DNA of 8,490 nucleotides, from assembly GCA_003488325.1 (NCBI GenBank), contig DNLZ01000484.1, positions 569-9,058 on the forward strand, given 5' to 3'. A model generated the notes under the pieces. It did not search any database. It worked only from the letters and a program-made list of their open reading frames with translations, and was not told the origin of the DNA. The translations under genes and the position numbers were made by a program. The DNA is from Planctomycetaceae bacterium. Lineage in GTDB: Bacteria; Planctomycetota; Planctomycetia; Pirellulales; UBA1268. Shown piece after piece: positions 1-6,990 of this stretch (position 1 is the first letter of the stretch; the number at the start of each line of letters is the position of its first letter).

Positions 1-879
1 TGGGCCGGCACCCCGATCTACCTGCGGTCCGGCAAGGCGCTCTGGAAGCGGGGCACCGAGATCGTGGTGCAGTTTCGCGAGGGGGCGGGACCGGGCCGGA
101 CGATCGGGGGCGAGCCCAATCTCATGATCTTCCACATCCAGCCCTTCCAGGGCGTCGAGATCCGCATGCAGGCCAAGCACCCCGGCCCCGCCTTCACACT
201 CGCTCGTGCCGGCATGCGCTTCGACTACGCCGACACCTTCGAGGCGTCGCGTGGCACCGGCTACGAGGTGCTCCTCCACGGCGCGCTCGACGGCGACCCG
301 ACGCTCTTCACCCGTACCGACTTCGTCGAGCAGTCGTGGCGGATCATGCAGCCGATCCTCGACGCGTGGGACTCGTCGCCCCCCGGCACGCTCCCCGATG
401 AGGCGCCATTTCCCAACTACACCGCCGGCACGTGGGGGCCGCTCGAGGCTCAGACGCTCCTCGCCCGCACCGGCCGGCACTGGCATGAGGTGATCAACCG
501 CGAGGTGCTCGTGCGAAGCCCCTTCTTCGCCGATGCCCCGCCGACACTGCTCAACATGCTCGCGCTGTCGTTCCGACCGCTCGCGGTCGACCCGGGCACC
601 GTCGTCGTCCGGGCCGGCGACGTCACGGGCGATCTCTACGTGGTCTGCCGCGGTTCGCTCGAGGCGATCGACGCGTCCGGCCGGCGGCTGGGCATGATCG
701 ACGAGGGGCAGTGCTTCGGAGAGATGGCGGTGCTCCAGGATCGGCCGCGCGCGGCCACGGTTCGCGCGCTCGCGCCGTGCGATCTGCTCATGCTCCCCGC
801 AGATGACTTCCGGCGGGTCATCGTCGACTTTCCAGACGCGGAGCGCCGCTTCCGGGAGATCGCCGCCTCGCGTGCGTGA
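1..879 (+). CDS. zwf: Glucose-6-phosphate dehydrogenase, C-terminal part, fused to a cyclic-nucleotide-binding domain (5' end outside window)
   Basis: This is a partial gene: frame 1 is open from the first base to the TGA at 877-879, giving 292 residues. G6PD oxidises glucose 6-phosphate to 6-phosphogluconolactone with NADP+, the first step of the oxidative pentose phosphate pathway, in the cytosol. Residues 1-161 match the C-terminal part of the family: YLRSGKAL (7-14) resembles the usual YLRTGK motif, NLMIFHIQPFQG (40-51) the conserved IQP strand, then GDPTLFTRTDFVEQSW (98-113) and NYTAGTWGP (139-147). The ordinary enzyme ends near GRHW (158-161). Here the frame continues for about 130 residues with a CNB (Crp/PKA-type) domain at about 172-290. 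Its phosphate-binding cassette FGEMAVLQDRPRAATV (239-254) keeps Glu241 and Arg250, which contact the ribose 2'-OH and the cyclic phosphate in known cAMP binders. No helix-turn-helix follows, so the domain probably regulates the enzyme rather than DNA. The N-terminal catalytic and NADP-binding half is not visible. Both domain assignments are firm; ligand binding is inferred. Confidence 0.96.
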   Translation, partial: WAGTPIYLRSGKALWKRGTEIVVQFREGAGPGRTIGGEPNLMIFHIQPFQGVEIRMQAKHPGPAFTLARAGMRFDYADTFEASRGTGYEVLLHGALDGDPTLFTRTDFVEQSWRIMQPILDAWDSSPPGTLPDEAPFPNYTAGTWGPLEAQTLLARTGRHWHEVINREVLVRSPFFADAPPTLLNMLALSFRPLAVDPGTVVVRAGDVTGDLYVVCRGSLEAIDASGRRLGMIDEGQCFGEMAVLQDRPRAATVRALAPCDLLMLPADDFRRVIVDFPDAERRFREIAASRA

Positions 880-943
880 CCGCCGTGGCGGATGCGGTGG
901 GGCGGAGCCGCGGAAGCGTGCTGGATGGAACGGTGTCTCCGGG

Positions 944-970
944 CGCCGGCAGCGTGCGCACGCGTCGGCG
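944..970. terminator. Imperfect hairpin between convergent genes, possible bidirectional terminator
   Basis: The 113-bp gap between the convergent zwf and glucosidase genes holds a perfect 12-bp palindrome, GCGTGCGCACGC (952-963). It is flanked by CGCCG (944-948) and CGGCG (966-970), which can pair across it with a small internal loop. Being symmetrical, it would fold on transcripts from either side. There is no T-run on either strand, so it is not a standard intrinsic terminator. A smaller hairpin, CCGC-CGTG-GCGG (880-891), sits directly after the zwf stop codon. In DNA this GC-rich such structures also arise by chance. Confidence 0.25.
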
Positions 971-992
971 GAGTCTGACGACCGAGCCAGTC

Positions 993-3719
993 TCAGTCCC
1001 GCCACTCATCGATCAGGCTGGCCACGAGGGCGGTCCAACCGGTCTGGTGGCTCGCCCCCAGGCCGACGCCGGAGTCGCCGTGGAAGTACTCGTGGAAGAG
1101 CGGGTGGGACTGCCACCGTGCGTCATCGGCGAAAGCCGGCGGCAGCCCCAGCGACGGTCGCCTGCCGTCGGCGCCGGGTAGAAACAGCCTCTTCAGCCGG
1201 GCGGCGATGTCCCGCGCCATGTCGCGCAGCGGCAGGGGGCGACCGCCGCTGCCCGGCGTCGCGACGGTGAATTCGGGACCGAACGCGGTGCCGAGCTTCC
1301 GCAACGACTCGATGATGAGGAAGTTGGTCGGCAACCAGACCGGCCCCCGCCAGTTCGAGTTGCCCCCCTTGTGCTTCGTGAGCGACTCGGCCGGCTCGTA
1401 CGCCACGCGGCGACCGTCGAACTCGAACGGCTCCCGCTGGTGCGCCTTCGAGAGCGAGCGCACGCCGTGCGGCGACAGGAACTCCGCCGGGTCGTGCAGC
1501 CGCACGAGCATCCGGCGCAGTTCGGAGATGTCCATGATCGTGAGCAGGTGGGTCGTGCCGCCGCGGCGGCCGGGGAGCGTGTGGATCACGTCCGCCACGA
1601 GGTCGCGGCGGTTGTCGAGGAACCAGCGGAGGTTGGCCGAGAACTCGCGAAACGGCTCGATCCAGCCCGACTCGAGCCGCTCCACGGCGAAGAGCGGGAT
1701 GAGCCCCACGAGCGATCGCACGCGAAACTTGCGGAAGCGGCCGTCGGGAAGCCGCAGGACGTCGTAGAAGAAGCCGTCGGCCTCGTCGAACAGCGAGTAG
1801 TCGCGGTTGCCCATGTGCTTCATGGCATGGGCGATGTAGGCGTAGTGTTGGAGAAACTTCGAGGCGAGGCCCTCGTAGACCGGATTCTCCCCGGCGAGCT
1901 CGAGCGCGATCCGCATCATCACCAGCGAGAACATGCCCATCCAGCCGGTGCCATCCGACTGCTCGAGCACGGCGCCGTCGGGCAGCGGCTCGCTGCGGTC
2001 GAAGACGCTGATGTTGTCGAGTCCGAGGAAGCCGCCCTCGAAGACGTTGTTGCCCTCGCGGTCGACCCGGTTGACCCAGCTCGTGAAGACCAGCAACAGC
2101 TTGTGGAAGCAGCGTTCGAGCCAGGCGCGGTCGGTCCGGCCGTGCCGACGCTTCTCCATGTTGTAGACCCGCCACACCGCCCACGCATGGACGGGAGGAT
2201 TGAGGTCGCTGAACTCCCACTCGTAGGCCGGGAGCTGGCCGCTGGGATGCTGGAACTGCTCGAAGAGCAGCAGCCACAGCTGGTCCTTGGCGAACTGTGG
2301 ATCGACGAGCGCGAAGGGCACGCAGTGGAACGCGAGGTCCCAGGCGGCGAACCACGGATACTCCCACGTGTCGGGCATGCTCAGCACCCGAAACGAATTG
2401 AGGTGCCGCCAGTGCCGGTTGCGGATCCGCGTCCGGGACTCCGGTGGCGGCAGGTCAGGGTTGTCTCCGTCGAGCCACTTCGCGACGTCGAAGATGTAGT
2501 TCTGCTTCGTCCAGAGGAGGCCGGCGAACGCCCGGCGCTGTACGAGCCGCTCCGCGGCGGAGGCCTGTGGCGGGGCCACGCCGTCGTAGAAGCGGTCGGC
2601 TTCCGCCCGGCGCGTCTCCACGGCGTCGTCGACGAGCGACGCGAGGGGGATGCCGGCGGTGAGCCGCTCCGCCGGTGGTGTGTCGGTGAGGAGGAGGTGG
2701 AAGACCGTCCGGCCGCCCGCCGGAATCGTCGCGCGCATGTGGAACGCGGCTTTCGTGCCCTCGCCGGCGGGGTTCGTCGCACCCCGCTCACCACCGCAGA
2801 GGCGGCGATGGAAGGCGTCCTTCGTGTGGACCGAACGGCTGCGGTGTCCGACGCCGAAGACCACCGGCCCGTTCGTCTCGTTGTCGGTGAAGAGCGTCTC
2901 GATGCCGGGGAGATCGGCGGCGAGCAGCCAGCGGCTTCCCAACGCGTGGGCGACCGGGATCATCGGGTCGGGGATGACGCCGGAATCATCGGCGATGAGG
3001 CCGGTCGTGCCGCGGGGCGTCTCGGCCAAGCGGATGACCGGAGCGGCGAGCGGCTGCCGACCCCACGACCAGGTGTTGCGAAACCAGAGCGTCGGCAGCA
3101 CGTGCAGAGGCGCGGCGTCCGGTCCATGGTTGGCGGCGGTGATCCGGATGGCGATCTCCTCGGGCGAGGTCTTCGCGTACTCCACGAGGATGTCGAAGTA
3201 CCGGCCGTCATCGAAGACTCCGGTGTCGACGAGCTCGAACTCGGGCTCGTCGGTCCTGCGGGTGCGGTTGCCGTGGACGAGCCCGGCGTAGGGAAACGCC
3301 GCCTGCGGGTAGCGGTAGAGCAGGCTCATGAAGGCGTGGGACGGGAGATTGTCGAGGTGCCAGTAGCACTCCTTCACGTCCTCGCCGTGGTTGCCCTCGT
3401 CGGGCGTGACGCCGAAGAACCGCTCCTTGAGGTGGGGGTCGCGGCCGTTCCAGAAGGCCGGCGCGAAGCAGAGCATCTGGTAGCGGTCGCAGATGCCCGC
3501 GATGCCGTCCTCCCCCCACCGGTAGGCTTTCGCGCGGGCGGCGTCGTAGGTGAGGAACTGCCAGGCCTTGCCGTCGGGTGAATAGTCCTCGCGGACGGTC
3601 CCCCACGAGCGGTCCGCGAGGTAGGGACCCCAGCGTCGCCAGCCGGTGGCGTCGTCCTGCATCGTGAGGATGCGGGCGTGTTCCGCGTCTGCGGGGCGGT
3701 CGGGTGATGGCGACGACAT
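993..3719 (-). CDS. GH63/MGH1-type glucosidase
   Basis: The gene encodes 908 residues with no signal peptide, so the product is probably cytosolic. It belongs to the large bacterial 'glucosidase' group related to glycoside hydrolase family 63 (mannosyl-oligosaccharide glucosidase and MGH1-like enzymes), inverting enzymes with an (alpha/alpha)6 barrel that cleave terminal alpha-glucosidic bonds. The natural substrate of this subgroup is not established, to my knowledge. The N-terminus has the characteristic WRRWGPYLADRSWGTVREDY (27-46), WNGRDPHLKERFFG (90-103) and NHGEDVKE (110-117). The barrel part has WFAAWDLAFH, where Asp461 fits the general acid, SNWRGPVWLPTNFL from about 788, and HEYFHGDSGVGLG near the end, where Glu877 fits the general base. 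Met1 is preferred over Met20 because EHAR(I/L), typical of the family start, lies between them. No clear Shine-Dalgarno sequence precedes it. The gene lies 156 bp downstream of the metallopeptidase gene on the same strand and may be cotranscribed. Family assignment is strong; the two catalytic residues are by motif analogy. Confidence 0.92.
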   Translation of the reverse strand: MSSPSPDRPADAEHARILTMQDDATGWRRWGPYLADRSWGTVREDYSPDGKAWQFLTYDAARAKAYRWGEDGIAGICDRYQMLCFAPAFWNGRDPHLKERFFGVTPDEGNHGEDVKECYWHLDNLPSHAFMSLLYRYPQAAFPYAGLVHGNRTRRTDEPEFELVDTGVFDDGRYFDILVEYAKTSPEEIAIRITAANHGPDAAPLHVLPTLWFRNTWSWGRQPLAAPVIRLAETPRGTTGLIADDSGVIPDPMIPVAHALGSRWLLAADLPGIETLFTDNETNGPVVFGVGHRSRSVHTKDAFHRRLCGGERGATNPAGEGTKAAFHMRATIPAGGRTVFHLLLTDTPPAERLTAGIPLASLVDDAVETRRAEADRFYDGVAPPQASAAERLVQRRAFAGLLWTKQNYIFDVAKWLDGDNPDLPPPESRTRIRNRHWRHLNSFRVLSMPDTWEYPWFAAWDLAFHCVPFALVDPQFAKDQLWLLLFEQFQHPSGQLPAYEWEFSDLNPPVHAWAVWRVYNMEKRRHGRTDRAWLERCFHKLLLVFTSWVNRVDREGNNVFEGGFLGLDNISVFDRSEPLPDGAVLEQSDGTGWMGMFSLVMMRIALELAGENPVYEGLASKFLQHYAYIAHAMKHMGNRDYSLFDEADGFFYDVLRLPDGRFRKFRVRSLVGLIPLFAVERLESGWIEPFREFSANLRWFLDNRRDLVADVIHTLPGRRGGTTHLLTIMDISELRRMLVRLHDPAEFLSPHGVRSLSKAHQREPFEFDGRRVAYEPAESLTKHKGGNSNWRGPVWLPTNFLIIESLRKLGTAFGPEFTVATPGSGGRPLPLRDMARDIAARLKRLFLPGADGRRPSLGLPPAFADDARWQSHPLFHEYFHGDSGVGLGASHQTGWTALVASLIDEWRD

Positions 3720-3875
3720 GGAGACGAAGGGCTCGCGCGGCCCGCCTGGTATCCCGCGTCGGAGTCCGCCGACCGGCGCGGTGATTCTGGCGATGATACC
3801 CGCAACGTGCGCCGGTTTCGGGACGGCACGACACGGGCGGCGGCCGCACCGTCAGGCCCGCCGCGACGCATGGCC
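3720..3875 (-). promoter_or_regulatory. Upstream region of the glucosidase with an inverted repeat and a motif shared with the metallopeptidase upstream region
   Basis: This 156-bp gap separates the metallopeptidase stop from the glucosidase start. It contains a perfect 8-bp inverted repeat, ACCGGCGC (3772-3779) and GCGCCGGT (3809-3816), separated by 29 bp. Within that loop lies ATGATACCCGCA (3793-3804), read on the minus strand as TGCGGGTATCAT. The identical 12-mer occurs at 5001-5012, upstream of the metallopeptidase. On the minus strand TATCAT matches five of six bases of the bacterial -10 consensus, so a promoter for the glucosidase starting near 3786 is possible. I see no convincing -35 element. 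The inverted repeat would straddle such a promoter as an operator could. All regulatory reading here is inference. Confidence 0.3.
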
Positions 3876-4994
3876 TCAGCCGGTGACGACCGCCATGGCC
3901 TCGGGCGGGGGCGGTGTGCGGGCGGCACGATCCCCCGCGATCACGCAGTGGACGAAGTGGAGCTTCGTCACGGTCGGGCGATTCAGGACGAAGGGATAGA
4001 TGTCGGGCTGTCCCATGCTGCGTGCGGTCTCGTTGAGCACGGCCGCGAGCACCACCATGGCGTTGATCCACGCGAGGAAGGCCGCCCCGGCCTCGGCCGG
4101 CTCGGGCATGAAGAGCGCGTCGGGGCCGAACGGCGTGATGGCGAGCGGCGCCTGCGAGATGTCGAGCTTGTACGCCGTGACCGTCTCCAGCGTGGAGCGG
4201 ATGTGCAGGTACTGGGCCCAGGTCTCCGCCCAGTCCTCCCACGGGTGGGCGGCGGCATACCGGCTGATGAATCGCTCCTGCCAGTCGGCCGGCGGTCCCT
4301 CGGCGTAGTAGCGCTCGAGCGCGGCGGCGTAGTCGGCCCGATCGTCGCCGAAGAGCACCCGGCAGGACTCCAGCCACGACGTGTCGCGCACGAGCACGTC
4401 CCAGTAGTAGTGGCCGAGCTCGTGTCGCAGGTGACCGATGACCGTGCGGTAGTGCTCCTGAAGGAGGTCGCGATGCTTGTCGCGGTAGTCGTCGTCGGCC
4501 TCCGCGACGTTGAGCGTGATGACGCCGCCGGCATGGCCGGTGAGCACCGGCGGCCCGTCGGGGAGAGATTCGAGGAAGTCGAACGCCAGCCCCTGCGGGT
4601 CGTGCGACCGTGCGGCGAGCGGGAGCTTGAGGTTCTGGAGCGTGAAGAGAACCCGCCGCTTCGCCCGTTCGAGTTCGCGAAGCCGGTCGATGTTGCGGGG
4701 TCGATCGAGCGGAGGGATCGTCCGCGTGAGGCAGCACGACGCGCAGAAGGCCGCCGGCTCCTCGGCGGGGACGAGCCAGTTGCACGCGGCCGCCGCGCCG
4801 CGGTGCGTGCAGAGGCGGAAGAGCGGCGGGGGCTCGCGGGCCTCGCCTTGAAACGCCCACATGCCGTCGGCCTGCTGGACGAGCGCGCCGAGGGTTCTCC
4901 GACGCGGGTCGTAGGCCACCTCTGCGCCGCAGCCGAGACACTTGAGGTTGTCGAAAAACAGCGGCTGCCCGCACGCGCATCGGAACGACTGCAT
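3876..4994 (-). CDS. Putative zinc-binding metallopeptidase with N-terminal zinc-ribbon region
   Basis: The gene encodes 372 residues with no signal peptide or membrane segment. It matches the conserved bacterial family annotated as putative zinc-binding metallopeptidase (Peptidase_Mx type), whose substrate is unknown to me. Residues 1-22 form a zinc ribbon, C6-x-C8 and C19-x2-C22. A second cysteine group, C62, C71, C84 and C87, may form another zinc site around the family motif CNWLVPAEE. The peptidase core contains LAFDFLE (136-142), GVITLNVAEADD (157-168) and the HExxH motif HELGH (191-195) in RHELGHYYWD. A possible third zinc ligand is in PWEDWAETWAQYLH (251-264). The start is placed at MQSFRCACGQ because this is where the family begins; the frame is open much further upstream, but that stretch is antisense to the divergent malQ gene. 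No Shine-Dalgarno is evident, and the shared 12-bp motif with a -10-like TATCAT ends only 6 bases before the ATG. Family is strong; proteolytic activity is inferred from HExxH. Confidence 0.9.
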   Translation of the reverse strand: MQSFRCACGQPLFFDNLKCLGCGAEVAYDPRRRTLGALVQQADGMWAFQGEAREPPPLFRLCTHRGAAAACNWLVPAEEPAAFCASCCLTRTIPPLDRPRNIDRLRELERAKRRVLFTLQNLKLPLAARSHDPQGLAFDFLESLPDGPPVLTGHAGGVITLNVAEADDDYRDKHRDLLQEHYRTVIGHLRHELGHYYWDVLVRDTSWLESCRVLFGDDRADYAAALERYYAEGPPADWQERFISRYAAAHPWEDWAETWAQYLHIRSTLETVTAYKLDISQAPLAITPFGPDALFMPEPAEAGAAFLAWINAMVVLAAVLNETARSMGQPDIYPFVLNRPTVTKLHFVHCVIAGDRAARTPPPPEAMAVVTG

Positions 4995-5096
4995 CCCGGC
5001 ATGATACCCGCACGCCCCGCGACGCGGGGTCGCTATGCTCACGGGCTCGCAGCGTCGTCGCGACCACGTCCGCGTTCCTCCGAGCTTCACGGCGGC
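4995..5096. promoter_or_regulatory. Divergent intergenic region between the metallopeptidase and malQ
   Basis: These 102 bp must hold the start signals for malQ (+) and probably for the metallopeptidase (-). On the minus strand TATCAT (5006 down to 5001) resembles a -10 box. If it is used, transcription would start at or next to the peptidase ATG, giving a nearly leaderless mRNA. It is part of the 12-mer ATGATACCCGCA (5001-5012) repeated upstream of the glucosidase. Beside it is a perfect palindrome, CCCCGC-GAC-GCGGGG (5015-5029), that could be an operator for both genes. On the plus strand TATGCT (5034-5039) is a weak -10 candidate for malQ. No clear -35 hexamer is visible on either strand. 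Confidence 0.35.
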
Positions 5097-6956
5097 ATGA
5101 CCAGCGACGGCGCACTCCCGGATGTCCGACAGCTCGACGAGGCGAAGCGGCACCTCGGCATCGACCACCTGCTGCTGCAGGTCCACGACGCGAGTTTTCC
5201 GTGTGACCCGGACGAGGAGTTCGGCCGCGGCACACCGTATTCGCGGGCCGCGGACCGGCTCTATGGGTTCGCGCGGCAGCAGGGCTTCGACGGCATCCAG
5301 CTCGGGCCGCAGGGGATGACCGGCCGGGGGCAGATGTCGCCGTACGAGGCGACGTTGTTCTCTCGCAATCCGCACAATCTCCCGCTGGCGCGCCTCGCCG
5401 CGGAAGGGCTGCTCGATCCCGCGTTTGTGGACGCGTGTCGTCGGCGTATCGCCGCTGCCCCCACGCCCACGCCGCTCGCGCTCGTCGAGACGATCTTCGA
5501 CGAGGCGGTGGACCGGATCACCGAGCGGGCGGACGACGCGCTGCGCGACCAGGCACGGGCCTTTCTGTCGGTGCATCGGCGATGGCTCGTGCCCGACGCG
5601 CTCTACGGAGCGCTCTGTCGGGAGCACGGCTCCGGCTGGTGGGGCACCTGGCACGAGTCATCGCCGCAGGGGGCGTTCGATCAGCGGCTCTTTCGTCCCG
5701 AACCCGGTGAGGAGGATCGGGCCGCAGCCCGCCTCACGGAACTCGCCGCGCGGCACGCCGTCGAAATCGAGCACTACGCCGTCATCCAATGGCTGCTCAC
5801 GGTCGAGCAGCGCAGGCTCCGGTCACGGCTCGCCGAGCTCGGGCTGACGCTCTTCGCCGACCTGCAGGTGGGGCTCGCGCCGCAGGACGTGTGGTCGCAT
5901 CGGTCTGCCTTCCTCGCCGACTATCTGCTGGGCGCGCCGCCGAGCCGCACGAATCCCGAGGGCCAGCCGTGGGGATTCACCGTGCTCGATCCCCGGCAGT
6001 ACGGGTCGGAGCAGAGCCCAGGGCCGGTCGCGTCGTTCGTCCGGGCGCGGCTCGACCGCGTGCTCGAGGAATGCGATGGCATCCGCATCGATCATCCGCA
6101 TGGCTGGATCGACCCGTGGGTGTATCGGGCCGATACGGCCGATCCGCTCGAGGCCGTGCAGCATGGCGCCCGGTTGTTTTCATCTCCCGACGCGGCCGAG
6201 CATCCGGCGCTTGCCGGCTGGGCGATCGCGCGGGCGGATCAGCTCGACCGCGACGTCGAGCCCCATGCGGACCGTCGCGTCGGCGGACTCGACGACGCCC
6301 AGGTCGAGGCCTACGGCCGTCTCTTCTCGTTGATCGTCGAGCGCCTCCAGGCCCACGGCCGGCCACGGACCTCGATCGCCTGCGAGGTGCTGAGCACGAT
6401 GCCCTACCCCGTGCAGCGCGTCCTCGACCGCTTCCATCTGGGCCGCTTTCGCGTCACGTCGAGGCTGAAGCTCGACGATCCGACCGACGTGTATCGCATC
6501 GAGCACGCACGGCCCGCCGACTGGATCATGCTGGGCACGCATGACACGGCGACCGTCTGGCAGCATGCCCAGGAATGGATACGAGCCGGCCTGGCCCCCG
6601 ACTGGACACGCTATCTGGCGAGCCTCGCTCCCGGCGGCCGCGTCGTGGGGCCTGCGCCGTCACCCGATGGCACGGCCGGTGCGCTCGTCGCCTCGCTCTT
6701 CACGGCGATGCTGGCGAGCGAGGCGAGGAACGTGTCAGTGTTCTTCGCCGACCTCTTCGGCATGACGGAGCGCTACAACCGCCCGGGCACGACGAATGCG
6801 GAGAACTGGCGGCTGCGCGTCCCGGCCGACTTCGAGGCGCAGTACGAAGCCCGCCGTCGCAGCGGCAGCGTGTTGGATGTGCCGCGGTGTCTGGCGGCGG
6901 CCTCCCGCCAGGGAGCCGAGCAGGACCCTTCTTCACGCTCGTCAGGGCCCTTGTGA
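5097..6956 (+). CDS. malQ: Divergent GH77 4-alpha-glucanotransferase (MalQ-like)
   Basis: The gene encodes 619 residues, cytosolic by absence of a signal peptide. GH77 enzymes transfer alpha-1,4-glucan segments between maltodextrins and release glucose, serving maltodextrin and glycogen breakdown. Family landmarks in order are GFDGIQLGPQGMTG followed by SPYEATLFSRNP (63-92), LFADLQVGLAPQDVW (252-266), GAPPSRTNPEGQPWG (279-293), GIRIDHPHGWIDPW (328-341), ACEVLS (428-433) and GTHDTATVW (480-488). The three catalytic carboxylates of the family are all present: nucleophile Asp332, acid/base Glu430 and transition-state stabiliser Asp483. Several signatures differ from classical MalQ, for example ACEVL instead of AEDLG, and HDTATVW instead of the common HDND/HDTPT forms. 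It is therefore a divergent branch, and the exact acceptor and donor are uncertain. The start at 5097 gives the family-like N-terminus (HLGIDHLLLQVHD, 19-31). The frame is open far upstream, but that part is antisense to the peptidase. No Shine-Dalgarno is evident. The last ~20 residues (QGAEQDPSSRSSGPL) look unstructured. Confidence 0.9.
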   Translation: MTSDGALPDVRQLDEAKRHLGIDHLLLQVHDASFPCDPDEEFGRGTPYSRAADRLYGFARQQGFDGIQLGPQGMTGRGQMSPYEATLFSRNPHNLPLARLAAEGLLDPAFVDACRRRIAAAPTPTPLALVETIFDEAVDRITERADDALRDQARAFLSVHRRWLVPDALYGALCREHGSGWWGTWHESSPQGAFDQRLFRPEPGEEDRAAARLTELAARHAVEIEHYAVIQWLLTVEQRRLRSRLAELGLTLFADLQVGLAPQDVWSHRSAFLADYLLGAPPSRTNPEGQPWGFTVLDPRQYGSEQSPGPVASFVRARLDRVLEECDGIRIDHPHGWIDPWVYRADTADPLEAVQHGARLFSSPDAAEHPALAGWAIARADQLDRDVEPHADRRVGGLDDAQVEAYGRLFSLIVERLQAHGRPRTSIACEVLSTMPYPVQRVLDRFHLGRFRVTSRLKLDDPTDVYRIEHARPADWIMLGTHDTATVWQHAQEWIRAGLAPDWTRYLASLAPGGRVVGPAPSPDGTAGALVASLFTAMLASEARNVSVFFADLFGMTERYNRPGTTNAENWRLRVPADFEAQYEARRRSGSVLDVPRCLAAASRQGAEQDPSSRSSGPL

Positions 6957-6990
6957 GGCGATGCCGCGCAGGTGGGTGCAGAAGTTCCCT

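Noticed and set aside
1371..3581. 736-codon open frame on the + strand opposite the glucosidase
   Set aside because: It is antisense to a clear GH63-type gene, is rich in R, E, V and A from mirrored GC-rich codons, and shows no recognisable domain.
3869..3902. Direct repeat CATGGCCTC at 3869-3877 and 3894-3902
   Set aside because: It is only 9 bp, GC-rich and at the end of a coding region, so chance is enough to explain it.
3807..5096. Upstream extension of the malQ frame (about 430 codons)
   Set aside because: It is antisense to the metallopeptidase, has no family similarity, and the GH77 homology begins just after the ATG at 5097.
3208..5235. 675-codon open frame on the - strand overlapping the metallopeptidase and glucosidase
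   Set aside because: Its translation is arginine/proline-rich and low in complexity, in another frame of two well-supported genes.
4995..5654. Upstream extension of the metallopeptidase frame
   Set aside because: It is antisense to malQ; the zinc-ribbon start MQSFRCACG is the expected family N-terminus.
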